Below, in pieces: positions 1 through 7,322 of a DNA stretch of 35,632 nt; position 1 is the first letter of the stretch; every line of letters begins with the position of its first letter. The position numbers and the translations under genes are program-made. The DNA is from CAWJEL01 sp964647255 (GTDB taxonomy: Bacteria > Chloroflexota > Anaerolineae > CG2-30-64-16). The DNA lies in assembly GCA_964647255.1 (NCBI GenBank), contig CAZYGI010000039.1, forward strand, positions 1 through 35,632, written 5' to 3'. Under the pieces are notes generated by a model. That model searched no databases. It was not told the DNA's origin and was given only the letters and a program-made list of their open reading frames with translations.

Positions 1-524
1 GAGCCCAGCAGCGAGAACCACGGCGTCCAGATGTGCGCGGGGATCAGGTGGCAGCGAGGATCGGTCTCCAGCACGATCTCCAGCAAGTCGCGCGAATCCA
101 GGCCGAGGATCGGCCGGCCATCGGACCGGATGTTGCCGATCCGTTCCAGCCGGGCCTGGAGTTGCTCCAACGCGCCGAAGGACGGCGCGAAGACGATGTT
201 GTGGACCTTGCGCGTCCTGTCCCCGCGCTTGTAGATGTTGCTGATCTCCCCGCCGAGGATGAAGCGCACCGGCGCGTGACACGCCGGCGGCACATCCCGC
301 TCGACCGCTGCCGCCAGGTCGGCGCGCAGCCGGTAGAGGCCATCCTCGGCTGGTGCAAGCTTCTCGCGCATCTCAGCCAGCCAGCCGGGGTGGGCAATGT
401 CGCCTGTCCCCACCACCTGGATGCCCTTGAGCTGCGCCCAACGGGTCAGGTGCTCGAAGGTCAGGTTTGCGCTGGTGGCGCGGGAGAAGTGGGAGTGAAT
501 ATGGAGGTCGGCGACGAGTTTCAT
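1..524 (-). CDS. EndoQ-like PHP-domain nuclease, 3' part beyond window
   Basis: This is the N-terminal 174 codons of a PHP-family phosphoesterase most like endonuclease Q, which cuts DNA 5' of deaminated or abasic bases in archaea and some bacteria. The protein opens with MKLVADLHIHSHFSRATS, giving the metal-binding D6-x-H8-x-H10 set. GTGD follows at 39-42 with H45, then GGE at 91-93 and KVHN with H108, and the segment HIWTPWFSLLG lies at the window edge; all fit the EndoQ/PHP pattern. An ATG at 533 is also in frame, but it would overlap a TATAAT hexamer at 532-537, so the ATG at 524 is preferred. The gene diverges from the MFS gene. The catalytic core is intact as far as it can be read; the rest lies outside. 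EndoQ is favoured over a PolX or histidinol-phosphatase PHP protein because of the opening block. Confidence 0.8.
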   Translation of the reverse strand, partial: MKLVADLHIHSHFSRATSANLTFEHLTRWAQLKGIQVVGTGDIAHPGWLAEMREKLAPAEDGLYRLRADLAAAVERDVPPACHAPVRFILGGEISNIYKRGDRTRKVHNIVFAPSFGALEQLQARLERIGNIRSDGRPILGLDSRDLLEIVLETDPRCHLIPAHIWTPWFSLLG

Positions 525-531
525 GACGGTC

Positions 532-560
532 ATTATACGTGAATTACCATGATCCGTCTA
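532..560 (-). promoter_or_regulatory. sigma70-type promoter of the EndoQ-like gene, leaderless geometry
   Basis: On the minus strand there is a perfect TATAAT (532-537) and a TAGACG -35 element (555-560) with a 17-base spacer. Seven bases separate the -10 from the ATG at 524, so transcription should begin at or one base before the start codon. No Shine-Dalgarno sequence is present. Confidence 0.6.
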
Positions 561-765
561 CCGCATTCAAAACCAAGGGTGCGCAGATTTCACGTGGGGG
601 GAGCGTTCCCAGAATCAGGCCTTTAGGCAGTCAGTCTAGGTGCACCGGAAGACCGGCTAACCCTAAAAAGAATTGCGCACAGCCCCGATTTCGGTCTTGG
701 GACAACACTGCCTCGAAGCGAAACTCGATCCCGGCTGCCGCGGGGCTGATTGGGTTCCCTGGCGT

Positions 766-795
766 TTGCCGTCTTGCGCCGATAGGCATTAAGAT
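766..795 (+). promoter_or_regulatory. candidate promoter of the MFS gene, leaderless geometry
   Basis: TTGCCG (766-771), an 18-base spacer and TAAGAT (790-795) stand exactly seven bases before the ATG at 803. The predicted transcription start is at that ATG, and no ribosome-binding site precedes it. The -10 matches consensus at only four of six positions. Confidence 0.4.
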
Positions 796-802
796 GGGCG
801 CC

Positions 803-2113
803 ATGAGTTCGCCTTCACGCTTTGTGGCCTTGCGCCATCGCGACTACCGGCTGGTGTGGACCGGCCAGTTCGTGTCCATCATCGGCACGCAGATGCAATT
901 CATTGCCATCAACTGGCATATCTATCAGCTCCTGCAGGGCGCGACGCTGTCGTTCGATCTGTTCGGCCGCCAGATCACCTTGGGCACGCAGGCGTTAGGC
1001 TTGGGCGGCGTGGGCCTGGCCCGCATCGTGCCCATCGCCCTCTTCGCCCTGCTCGGCGGCAACCTGGCCGATGTGGTGAACCGGCGCAAGCTGTTGGTCT
1101 GGACCAACGGCGCGGCCGCTTTGTTCGCCGGCGTGCTGGCGCTGCTGAGCTTCACCGGTAAGGAAAGTGTCTGGACCATCTACCTGTTGACCGCGGCCGG
1201 CGCGGCAACGTCAGCCTTCTCCGGCCCGGCGTTTCAGTCAATCATCCCCAACCTGGTGCCGGCGGAGGATTTGACCAACGCTATCAGCCTGAACTCGCTG
1301 ATGCGCCAGATCGCCACCATCGCCGGGCCCGCGCTGACGGGCATGGTGATGGTGGCGGCCAGCATCGGCTGGGTCTACGCGATCAACGCGCTCTCCTTTG
1401 CCGCGATCGTAGCCGCGCTGCTGGTGATCCGCTACCGCGGCCGGGCGGCCGCACCTGACGCCGGCCTGGGCTGGCCGGCGATCGTCGAGGGCTGGCGTTT
1501 CGTCCATGAGACGCGCATCATCTGGGGCAGCATGCTGCTGGACTTTTTTGCAACCTTTTTCAGCTCGGCGACCACGCTGCTGCCCCTGATCGCGGGGAAA
1601 GTGCTGGGTATGGGCGCCCAGGGCTACGGCATCCTGGCCACGGCCGACGCCGTCGGCGCGCTGCTGGCGGGGCTGATCGTCTCAATGCGCCGGGACATCC
1701 ACCGCCAGGGCGCGGTGCTGCTGGGCAGCATTGCCTTCTACGGCCTTGCCACGGCGCTGTTCGGCCTGTCCACCAGCTTTGTTCTGAGCTACCTGTTCTT
1801 TGCCCTGGTCGGCGCCAGCGACACCGTGTCCACCATCATTCGCCAGACTTTGCGCCAGATGATGACGCCCGACCGGTTACGCGGCCGCATGACCGGCATC
1901 AACCAACTCTTCTTCATGGGCGGGCCGCAGTTGGGCGAGCTGGAGGCCGGCCTGGTGGCCTCGGCGCTGGGCGCGCCTTTCGCGGTCGTCACCGGTGGGT
2001 TAGCCACCATCGCGCTGACCGCCTATGTCGCCTGGCGTTACCCCACCCTGCGCCGTTACACCCGCGCCACCCTGGCCGAAGAGCAGGCGCGCTCCCTCCG
2101 CGCAGAGGCATGA
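803..2113 (+). CDS. MFS transporter, EntS/MFS_3-like exporter
   Basis: This is a 436-residue inner-membrane protein with about twelve hydrophobic helices. It belongs to the MFS_3 branch that includes the enterobactin exporter EntS and many drug or siderophore efflux proteins. The start FVALRHRDYRLVWTGQ followed by VSIIGTQMQ is the usual opening of that branch. The NLADVVNRRKLL loop between helices 2 and 3 is the MFS signature region, and DRLRGRMTG in the second half is its counterpart. The open frame extends upstream to 539, but that part looks noncoding. ATG 794 would encode MGAMSS; ATG 803 is chosen because it fits the promoter spacing. No partner gene indicates a substrate, so the cargo is unknown. 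It converges with the NAGPA gene, and I see no clear terminator in the 55-base gap. Confidence 0.85.
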   Translation: MSSPSRFVALRHRDYRLVWTGQFVSIIGTQMQFIAINWHIYQLLQGATLSFDLFGRQITLGTQALGLGGVGLARIVPIALFALLGGNLADVVNRRKLLVWTNGAAALFAGVLALLSFTGKESVWTIYLLTAAGAATSAFSGPAFQSIIPNLVPAEDLTNAISLNSLMRQIATIAGPALTGMVMVAASIGWVYAINALSFAAIVAALLVIRYRGRAAAPDAGLGWPAIVEGWRFVHETRIIWGSMLLDFFATFFSSATTLLPLIAGKVLGMGAQGYGILATADAVGALLAGLIVSMRRDIHRQGAVLLGSIAFYGLATALFGLSTSFVLSYLFFALVGASDTVSTIIRQTLRQMMTPDRLRGRMTGINQLFFMGGPQLGELEAGLVASALGAPFAVVTGGLATIALTAYVAWRYPTLRRYTRATLAEEQARSLRAEA

Positions 2114-2168
2114 GCAAGAGACTAAAACGCTTTCGATGTTCCTACCCGAATGAGCTGCCTGTCATCCA

Positions 2169-3557
2169 TCAGCCGCGCAAGGTCAGATAGAAGAAATCCC
2201 GATCATCGGGAAGTAAAAATTGCCCTGTGTTTCCGACCATCTGAGCGATCAATTTGTGTGCCGTAATCGGCAGCTTAACCGGCTGTTTGCCGAGATTGAG
2301 AGTCTGCGGCGTGTCGTCAAACGTTACGAAGCGTTCGTAAGTCTGGTTGACGTCGAGCTGCATCGCATCGCTGGCGCCGGCCGCAGATAGTGCGCGCGTC
2401 AGCGTCTCCACGGAAAGCGCATTACCCGCAGCATAAATCAACCACCGCCGCCCAGGCGTGAGTCCCAGGCCTGAACGCCAGATGAACACCGTACCATCAA
2501 GCGCCGCCCCCCAGTGGATCGTGTTGGCCGTCTTTATGACCTCTGGGTTCACCGTACCGCCTTCGATCAGCGGTGGGTTGTTCTGACGCCAGGCCACCCA
2601 CGCCGTGCTCGTCACGACGCCCCGCCCCCACGCGCCGATGTGCGGCCTACCCTCCGCATCTACGGCGACCGTCGCCATGCCATTAATCGGCGGGAGCCAG
2701 ACGGTCCCGTCGGTCATCATGCCGTAGTGGCCGTGGATCGCCTTGAAGCCGCCGTTCCAGGCCGCCAGGAGCTTTGAGCCGGCCTGCGCCTCGGCCGGGA
2801 TTGCGCCGGTGCGCAGACCGCCACCCGGCACGCTGCTGGCGGGTTCCGTGGTTCCGACCACGATGTGCAGTTGGCTCCGGTCCAGGTCCATCGCGACCAA
2901 CGCCACCTGCGCATAAGGTCGAGACGGATCGGGGCGAAAGATAGTCGTCCAAAGAAGCGCGGGTTGATCGGCCGGCTGTCCCAGGGTCTGGAGCGGTTGC
3001 CACTGACCTTCTCCTGCCAGGATCGTGTTGGTGATAATCGGTGTAAGCGGCTGCAAGGGTTCGGGCGTGGCCGTCACGACTGGCTGGACAGGTTCCAGGC
3101 GCGCGGGCAGAGACACCGCGACTGGGCGACCGGCGCGCTTGGGCGCCGGTCCCGGCTGTGGCGTCGCTTGGCCGAGAAGGGGTGCAGATCGCACCACGAT
3201 CGGTTCTCGGCCACCGGGGTTGGGTGTCTGAATACCAGGTGGCATGACCTGGCGGCTCGCGTTGGAGGTCGGTGCACCTGGCATCAAATCGGCGGCCAAT
3301 GTCCAGGTTGAGGCTTTGCCCGTCAACTGATAGGTTAGCCGTGTGAAGTAATCCGCGGCTCGATAATAGGTGCTCTCGACCGCGGCAACCGGCTGCGGGC
3401 CGACGATGTTCCGCACCCAGTCAACCGCGTCGGTCACCGTTTGAGGTTGCACCTTCAGGAGCACCGATCCGGTGACAGCTATTCCCAGGATGACCACGCC
3501 GAGCAGTACAGCAATCAAACCCAATCGGCGTTTGCGCCGCGCAGCCGACCATGCCAT
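2169..3557 (-). CDS. membrane-anchored phosphodiester glycosidase (NAGPA) domain protein
   Basis: This 462-residue protein has an Arg/Lys-rich start (RRKRR) and one transmembrane helix at about 12-33, then a Pro-rich linker to about residue 190. A C-terminal domain of the NAGPA family (Pfam PF09992) follows. NAGPA enzymes remove capping sugars from phosphodiesters such as GlcNAc-1-phosphate-6-mannose; bacterial members act outside the cell on envelope glycans. Supporting blocks are LLAAWNGGFK, YGMMTDG, DGTVFIWRSGLGL and the C-terminal AMQLDVNQ, where the conserved Asp and Asn lie. A GTG at 3575 is in frame, but ATG 3557 has GAGGTGG seven bases upstream. It is the last gene of the leftward set and lies 89 bases after DUF4332. 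The true substrate is not visible. Confidence 0.75.
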   Translation of the reverse strand: MAWSAARRKRRLGLIAVLLGVVILGIAVTGSVLLKVQPQTVTDAVDWVRNIVGPQPVAAVESTYYRAADYFTRLTYQLTGKASTWTLAADLMPGAPTSNASRQVMPPGIQTPNPGGREPIVVRSAPLLGQATPQPGPAPKRAGRPVAVSLPARLEPVQPVVTATPEPLQPLTPIITNTILAGEGQWQPLQTLGQPADQPALLWTTIFRPDPSRPYAQVALVAMDLDRSQLHIVVGTTEPASSVPGGGLRTGAIPAEAQAGSKLLAAWNGGFKAIHGHYGMMTDGTVWLPPINGMATVAVDAEGRPHIGAWGRGVVTSTAWVAWRQNNPPLIEGGTVNPEVIKTANTIHWGAALDGTVFIWRSGLGLTPGRRWLIYAAGNALSVETLTRALSAAGASDAMQLDVNQTYERFVTFDDTPQTLNLGKQPVKLPITAHKLIAQMVGNTGQFLLPDDRDFFYLTLRG

Positions 3558-3646
3558 GGCGTTCCACCTCACCACTCAACAAGAACGGGCTCCCATACCC
3601 ACAACCGGCGGCATGGGGCCCGTGCGACCATCGTGCGGGATAGTTC

Positions 3647-4054
3647 TCAGTACTCCAGCAACTTGGGCAGATCCTTCGCCTGCCCCACCCAGTCCTTAAC
3701 CTCATCCAGGGTCGGCATGCGGCCGGCAAGCTTCTGCGCCGTGTTGATCTCGACCAGCTTCGCATGCAGGTTCTCCGGCACGCGATGGGCAAGTTCCTTG
3801 ACGGTGTCTACGCCGGCGTTTTCCAGCAGATCGGCGAAGACCTTGCCGATGCCGTGAATGCGCGCCAGGTCGGCCCGGTTGGCCGCTTCCAGGATTTCAG
3901 CCGCCTTGACACCCGCGGCCTTCGCCAGGTCGGCGCGCGCCTGCGGCGTCTTGGCCTTTTCCAGGAGATGATCGCTGTGTTCGATGCCGTGCTCCTGGAG
4001 TTTTGATGCCAACTCCGCGGTCATACCCCTGATCTCTACTGTTTTCACACGCAT
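3647..4054 (-). CDS. DUF4332 helix-hairpin-helix protein
   Basis: This 135-residue soluble protein fits DUF4332, a domain built from repeated helix-hairpin-helix units similar to those in DNA repair proteins. Two units can be read: one around GMTAELASKLQEHGIEHSDHLLEKAKTP, and one around DLARIHGIGKVFADLLENAGVDTVKELAHR, which has the HhH hairpin IHGIGK. Ala/Lys-rich helices link them. GGAGG stands six bases before the ATG. It lies 40 bases after the 70-residue protein gene and probably shares its mRNA. HhH units usually bind DNA non-specifically, but DUF4332 proteins have no settled biochemical role, so DNA binding is only an inference. Confidence 0.7.
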   Translation of the reverse strand: MRVKTVEIRGMTAELASKLQEHGIEHSDHLLEKAKTPQARADLAKAAGVKAAEILEAANRADLARIHGIGKVFADLLENAGVDTVKELAHRVPENLHAKLVEINTAQKLAGRMPTLDEVKDWVGQAKDLPKLLEY

Positions 4055-4094
4055 GTTATCCTCCCACTCGGAATGTGTGCCGGTGGCACGTCCC

Positions 4095-4307
4095 CTACTT
4101 CTTGCCGAAGAGGCCGCCTAACCCCTTCGCAACATCGCCCACGCTGCCGAGCGCACCGCTCCCGCCCGCCAACAAACCTTCAATTTGTCCGGCGATGGGC
4201 GCCGGGAGCTTTTGCTTGAGAAAGTCCAGCACCGTGCTCACTGCGGCACGCGCCTGGTCCGTCGAGATGCCTGCCTTTTGCGCTACGAGGTTGGCGAGTT
4301 CGTCCAT
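4095..4307 (-). CDS. small DUF2267/DUF2780-like protein
   Basis: This is a complete 70-residue protein. Residues 1-45 form an amphipathic helical block that begins MDELANLVAQKAGIS, followed by QARAAVSTVLDFLKQKLP. The last 25 residues are Gly-rich and end in GLGGLFGKK. The layout matches a common family of tiny bacterial proteins related to DUF2267/DUF2780, whose function is unknown. AAGGAG stands upstream of the ATG. The gene follows the ATPase gene by 52 bases. The Gly-rich tail could insert at a membrane or mediate self-association, but nothing in the sequence proves either. Confidence 0.65.
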   Translation of the reverse strand: MDELANLVAQKAGISTDQARAAVSTVLDFLKQKLPAPIAGQIEGLLAGGSGALGSVGDVAKGLGGLFGKK

Positions 4308-4359
4308 GGTTAATCTCCTTCTGCTTCTTGAATGGTTGAGGACTGTCGTCCGATCAACT

Positions 4360-6897
4360 TCACCACGCCTGGCTGGTGTTGCCCAGGTTGTCCTGCCAGG
4401 TCGGCGCCCACAGCAGCGCCACCAACTGCACCGTCACGTCGGTCTTCTTGGGACGGAGTGTGATCGTTTCAAAGGTTTCGTTCTGCGGGTCCATCTTGGC
4501 TTGCAAGTCGGCTGCCTCCTGGTTGAACTGATCCTGCAAATCCTGCAACTGCTGCTGGAACGTCTGCAAGTCTTGTTTGGTGCGCGTCACATCCTGCTGC
4601 TGCTGAACCGAGCGGCCGACCCCACGCGCGGTGGTGGCGGCATGGCTGAGTGTGCTGCGGCTGACCGTCGAGCGTCCGCCGCCCAAGAACGCACCCAACA
4701 ACGTTGAACCAAGCGAGATGGCGGTCTGCAGCTCAACGCCATGCGCCTGGGACGCCTCACGATCCACGGCCTCCTGGGCGCGACGCACCTTCTCTTGCGC
4801 GGACGCGATCTTGGCGGCGTACTTCTGGCGCAAGTCCGCAGTGCTTTGATCGCGCTGCTCGCGGAAAGCCTGCTGGAGGCGCAGTCGGAAATCCTTCTCC
4901 GATTCACCGGGTTTGGAGACCTGCCCTGAGCTGGGGCTGCGGAAAAGATCAAGCTTGGATTGCGCGTAAACCCAACCGCCGAAATCGCGCGCCCAAAGCG
5001 GATAATTCTTCGCCTTGCCGCCTTCAGCCGGCAGCGTATCAAAAGCCGCTCCGCGCGCAGGGGTCCGCTCCAGATCACTCACCGCAAAGCTCGCCTCCTG
5101 CGCGTCATCCCAGTTCACCGGGACCGCCTGGTCAGTGATCGCCGTGAAGTAGGCCAAGTTTTGCGTCACATCCGCGCCGCTCTTGGTGTCCAGGAAGCGC
5201 ACCTTTGCCGCACCGATGACCATCGGCTGATAGAGCAGCGATTGGCCCGCGTCCGGCCGGCCGCGCACCGGGACGAAGAACTGCTGCAAGTCGGGCGGCA
5301 GGGTCGGCTGTAAACCGCCGGATGCAACTGGCGCAGCCGCGGCCGGCGCAGTCGCCGGCGGCAAGGTCGTCGGTCGCGCGCCCGCAGGTGGCAAGGTCGG
5401 CGGCCGCGCGCCAGCGGGCGCCGGCGCCGGAGCAGCAGACGCCGCGGTGCTCGGCACGGATGTCGCCGCAATCCCCTGGGCGGCCTTGTACGGATCCATC
5501 AACGTCTTGATCTGCTCACGGGTCAACGGCCCCCGGAGATATGAAAGGCTCCAACGCGTCTGGAAAACAACCGGCACATCCTGGTGCGTGTTGTTCATCA
5601 GAAACACGCGATTACCGAGCCCCGAAATGACCGTGTCCATCTTCGCCCGATCGAACGAGGCGCCGGCGGCGGTTGCGGCGCCTTCCAGCCCATCCATCAG
5701 CCGCGCCTTGTCGCGCTCGGTCTGCAAGCGGCCGACAAACCAGGTGCCGGTGTTGGACAGCCCCTTGTAATCCAGGTCAATCGGGTTTTGTGTGGCGAGC
5801 ACCACGCCGAGGCCAAACGCCCGGGCCTGCTTGAGCAGCGTCAGCAGCGGGAGCTTGGAGGGCGGGTTTTGGATCGGCGGGAAGTAGCCAAAGATCTCAT
5901 CCATGTAGAACAAAGCGCGCAGGCTGGTGGTGCCGGTCTGTGTGCGAATCCAGCCCAGGATTTGGTTCAGCAGCAACGAAACAAAGAACATGCGCTCGGA
6001 ATCGCCGAGGTGCGCGATGGAGAAGATCGCCACGCGCGGCTTGCCCTGCGGTGTGTGCAGGATGTCGCCGATGTCCAACGGCGCGCCTTCCAACCATGAG
6101 CTGAAAGTCGGTGACGCCAGCAAGTTATTCAGCGCCATCACCAGGCTGAAGCGATCCTTCGACGGATAGAACGACTCCAGATCCAAGACGCCGATGCGCG
6201 TGACCGGCGGGTTCTGCACCTGCTGGATCAACGTCGCCAGGTCCAGGTCTTGCCCCTGCTTCCAGTTTTGCCCGACGATGGTGGACAGCAAGATGTGCTC
6301 ACGGCTCTGCAGCGGGTCGGCGGCAATGCCGGCCAACCCAAGCAGGCTGGAAACTGTCGTGCTGATGCGGTTTTGGAAGAGCTCCCCATCCTCACGCACC
6401 TGGTCCGGCGGGACCGCGAAAGATTTGAGGATTGAAATCGGGATGCCCGCATTGCTGCCCGGTGTGTAGATGACAAACTCCGCCGCGTTGCGCAAGCGCT
6501 GGATGCGATCGCCGCTCTCGCCCCAATCGCCCAGTCCCTTCTGCCACAGCGCGGCCTGCTGCGCCGCAAAATCCGGGATGGAGAGGCCCTTCTTGCTGGC
6601 ATCATCCTCGTTGACCCAGGGCTGGAAATCCTGCCCCTGAAGCTGGGGGAAAGTCAGCAGCAGATCGGCCAGATCGCCTTTCGGGTCCACCAGGATGGAG
6701 GGGATGCCGTCAATCGCCGCCTCTTCGATCATGTCAATGCACAGCCCCGTCTTGCCGCTGCCCGTCATGCCGACGACGACAGCGTGCGTGACCAGGTCCT
6801 TGGAATCGTAGAGCAGCGCATTGTCGAGCAGCTTCTTGCCGCTCAAGTCGTACTCCCGACCCAGATAGAAAACACCCAGCTTCTCGTAATCCTGCAT
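4360..6897 (-). CDS. HerA/DUF87-type ATP-binding protein with C-terminal coiled coil
   Basis: This is an 845-residue P-loop ATPase of the HerA/FtsK class. The Walker A motif GMTGSGKT is at 43-50 and DPKGD at 71-75. The Walker B strand RALFYMDEIFGYFP has D333 and E334, and LATQNP at 368-372 is the polar sensor typical of HerA/VirB4-type proteins. After about residue 475 comes an Ala/Pro linker with a near-duplicate (GARPPTLPPA, GARPTTLPPA). A C-terminal domain follows that contains a long charged coiled coil (about 690-740) and a Gln-rich helix. Two ATGs compete: AGGAGG at 6905-6910 is one base from ATG 6903 but seven from ATG 6897, so 6897 is chosen. HerA relatives pump DNA or power defence complexes, but no nuclease partner (NurA, Sir2) is adjacent. 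It is not a typical helicase. Confidence 0.75.
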   Translation of the reverse strand: MQDYEKLGVFYLGREYDLSGKKLLDNALLYDSKDLVTHAVVVGMTGSGKTGLCIDMIEEAAIDGIPSILVDPKGDLADLLLTFPQLQGQDFQPWVNEDDASKKGLSIPDFAAQQAALWQKGLGDWGESGDRIQRLRNAAEFVIYTPGSNAGIPISILKSFAVPPDQVREDGELFQNRISTTVSSLLGLAGIAADPLQSREHILLSTIVGQNWKQGQDLDLATLIQQVQNPPVTRIGVLDLESFYPSKDRFSLVMALNNLLASPTFSSWLEGAPLDIGDILHTPQGKPRVAIFSIAHLGDSERMFFVSLLLNQILGWIRTQTGTTSLRALFYMDEIFGYFPPIQNPPSKLPLLTLLKQARAFGLGVVLATQNPIDLDYKGLSNTGTWFVGRLQTERDKARLMDGLEGAATAAGASFDRAKMDTVISGLGNRVFLMNNTHQDVPVVFQTRWSLSYLRGPLTREQIKTLMDPYKAAQGIAATSVPSTAASAAPAPAPAGARPPTLPPAGARPTTLPPATAPAAAAPVASGGLQPTLPPDLQQFFVPVRGRPDAGQSLLYQPMVIGAAKVRFLDTKSGADVTQNLAYFTAITDQAVPVNWDDAQEASFAVSDLERTPARGAAFDTLPAEGGKAKNYPLWARDFGGWVYAQSKLDLFRSPSSGQVSKPGESEKDFRLRLQQAFREQRDQSTADLRQKYAAKIASAQEKVRRAQEAVDREASQAHGVELQTAISLGSTLLGAFLGGGRSTVSRSTLSHAATTARGVGRSVQQQQDVTRTKQDLQTFQQQLQDLQDQFNQEAADLQAKMDPQNETFETITLRPKKTDVTVQLVALLWAPTWQDNLGNTSQAW

Positions 6898-6949
6898 TCC
6901 CATTCCTCCTTGCGGGCTTTACAAAGTGCGCTAGCGGTTTTCGCCGCGC

Positions 6950-7162
6950 TCAGCCGTGAAGACTGAACAAGACATATGCGATGAAGATGCCCAGCGCAAA
7001 GGCCGCCAACGTCAGCAGCCCCACCAGCAGGTCGCCGCGGGTCGCGCTCACTTGCCCGTCGCGGTTCTCGTGCCCGCCAAGACGCAGTCCACGCAAAATC
7101 ATGGCGAGCAAAAGGCCCAGCAAGAGACCCAGCAAGAGGGGCGCAACCGGTAACGACGCCAT
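6950..7162 (-). CDS. small two-helix membrane protein
   Basis: This 70-residue protein has two hydrophobic helices: residues 6-24 (Leu-rich, LLLGLLLGLLLAMIL) and about 46-68 (LLVGLLTLAAFALGIFIAYVL). A short charged loop containing GGHENRDG joins them. GGAG stands seven bases before the ATG, which supports translation. It is the first gene of the leftward set and precedes the HerA-type ATPase by 52 bases, so it may act as its membrane partner. I do not recognise a named family. Its short length and biased composition leave some doubt. Confidence 0.55.
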   Translation of the reverse strand: MASLPVAPLLLGLLLGLLLAMILRGLRLGGHENRDGQVSATRGDLLVGLLTLAAFALGIFIAYVLFSLHG

Positions 7163-7206
7163 TGCTTACTCCCGACCTTCAGTCTCGGTTCAATCTGAGA
7201 ATCGCA

Positions 7207-7215
7207 ATTATAATA
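7207..7215 (-). promoter_or_regulatory. candidate -10 region for the HerA-type gene set
   Basis: The minus strand carries overlapping TATTAT and TATAAT hexamers, the first preceded by TGG as in an extended -10 promoter. No good -35 is seen at 17 bases. The element lies 45 bases before the small membrane protein gene, in the only gap long enough for a promoter of this set. Confidence 0.4.
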
Positions 7216-7322
7216 CCAGTGGGAAGGGCAATCCGTCCTTACAGGAAACCAAAGGGGAGCTTAAGACGACCTTAAGGCGAGTCGAAGGGGGAGCGGGACA
7301 GTCTCCCGCCGGCGCGCGGCGC

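Noticed and set aside
7293..7309. Hairpin GCGGGA-N5-TCCCGC after the histidine-kinase stop
   Set aside because: The stem is only 6 bp and the minus-strand side continues with TCCCCCTTCG, so support for a terminator is weak.
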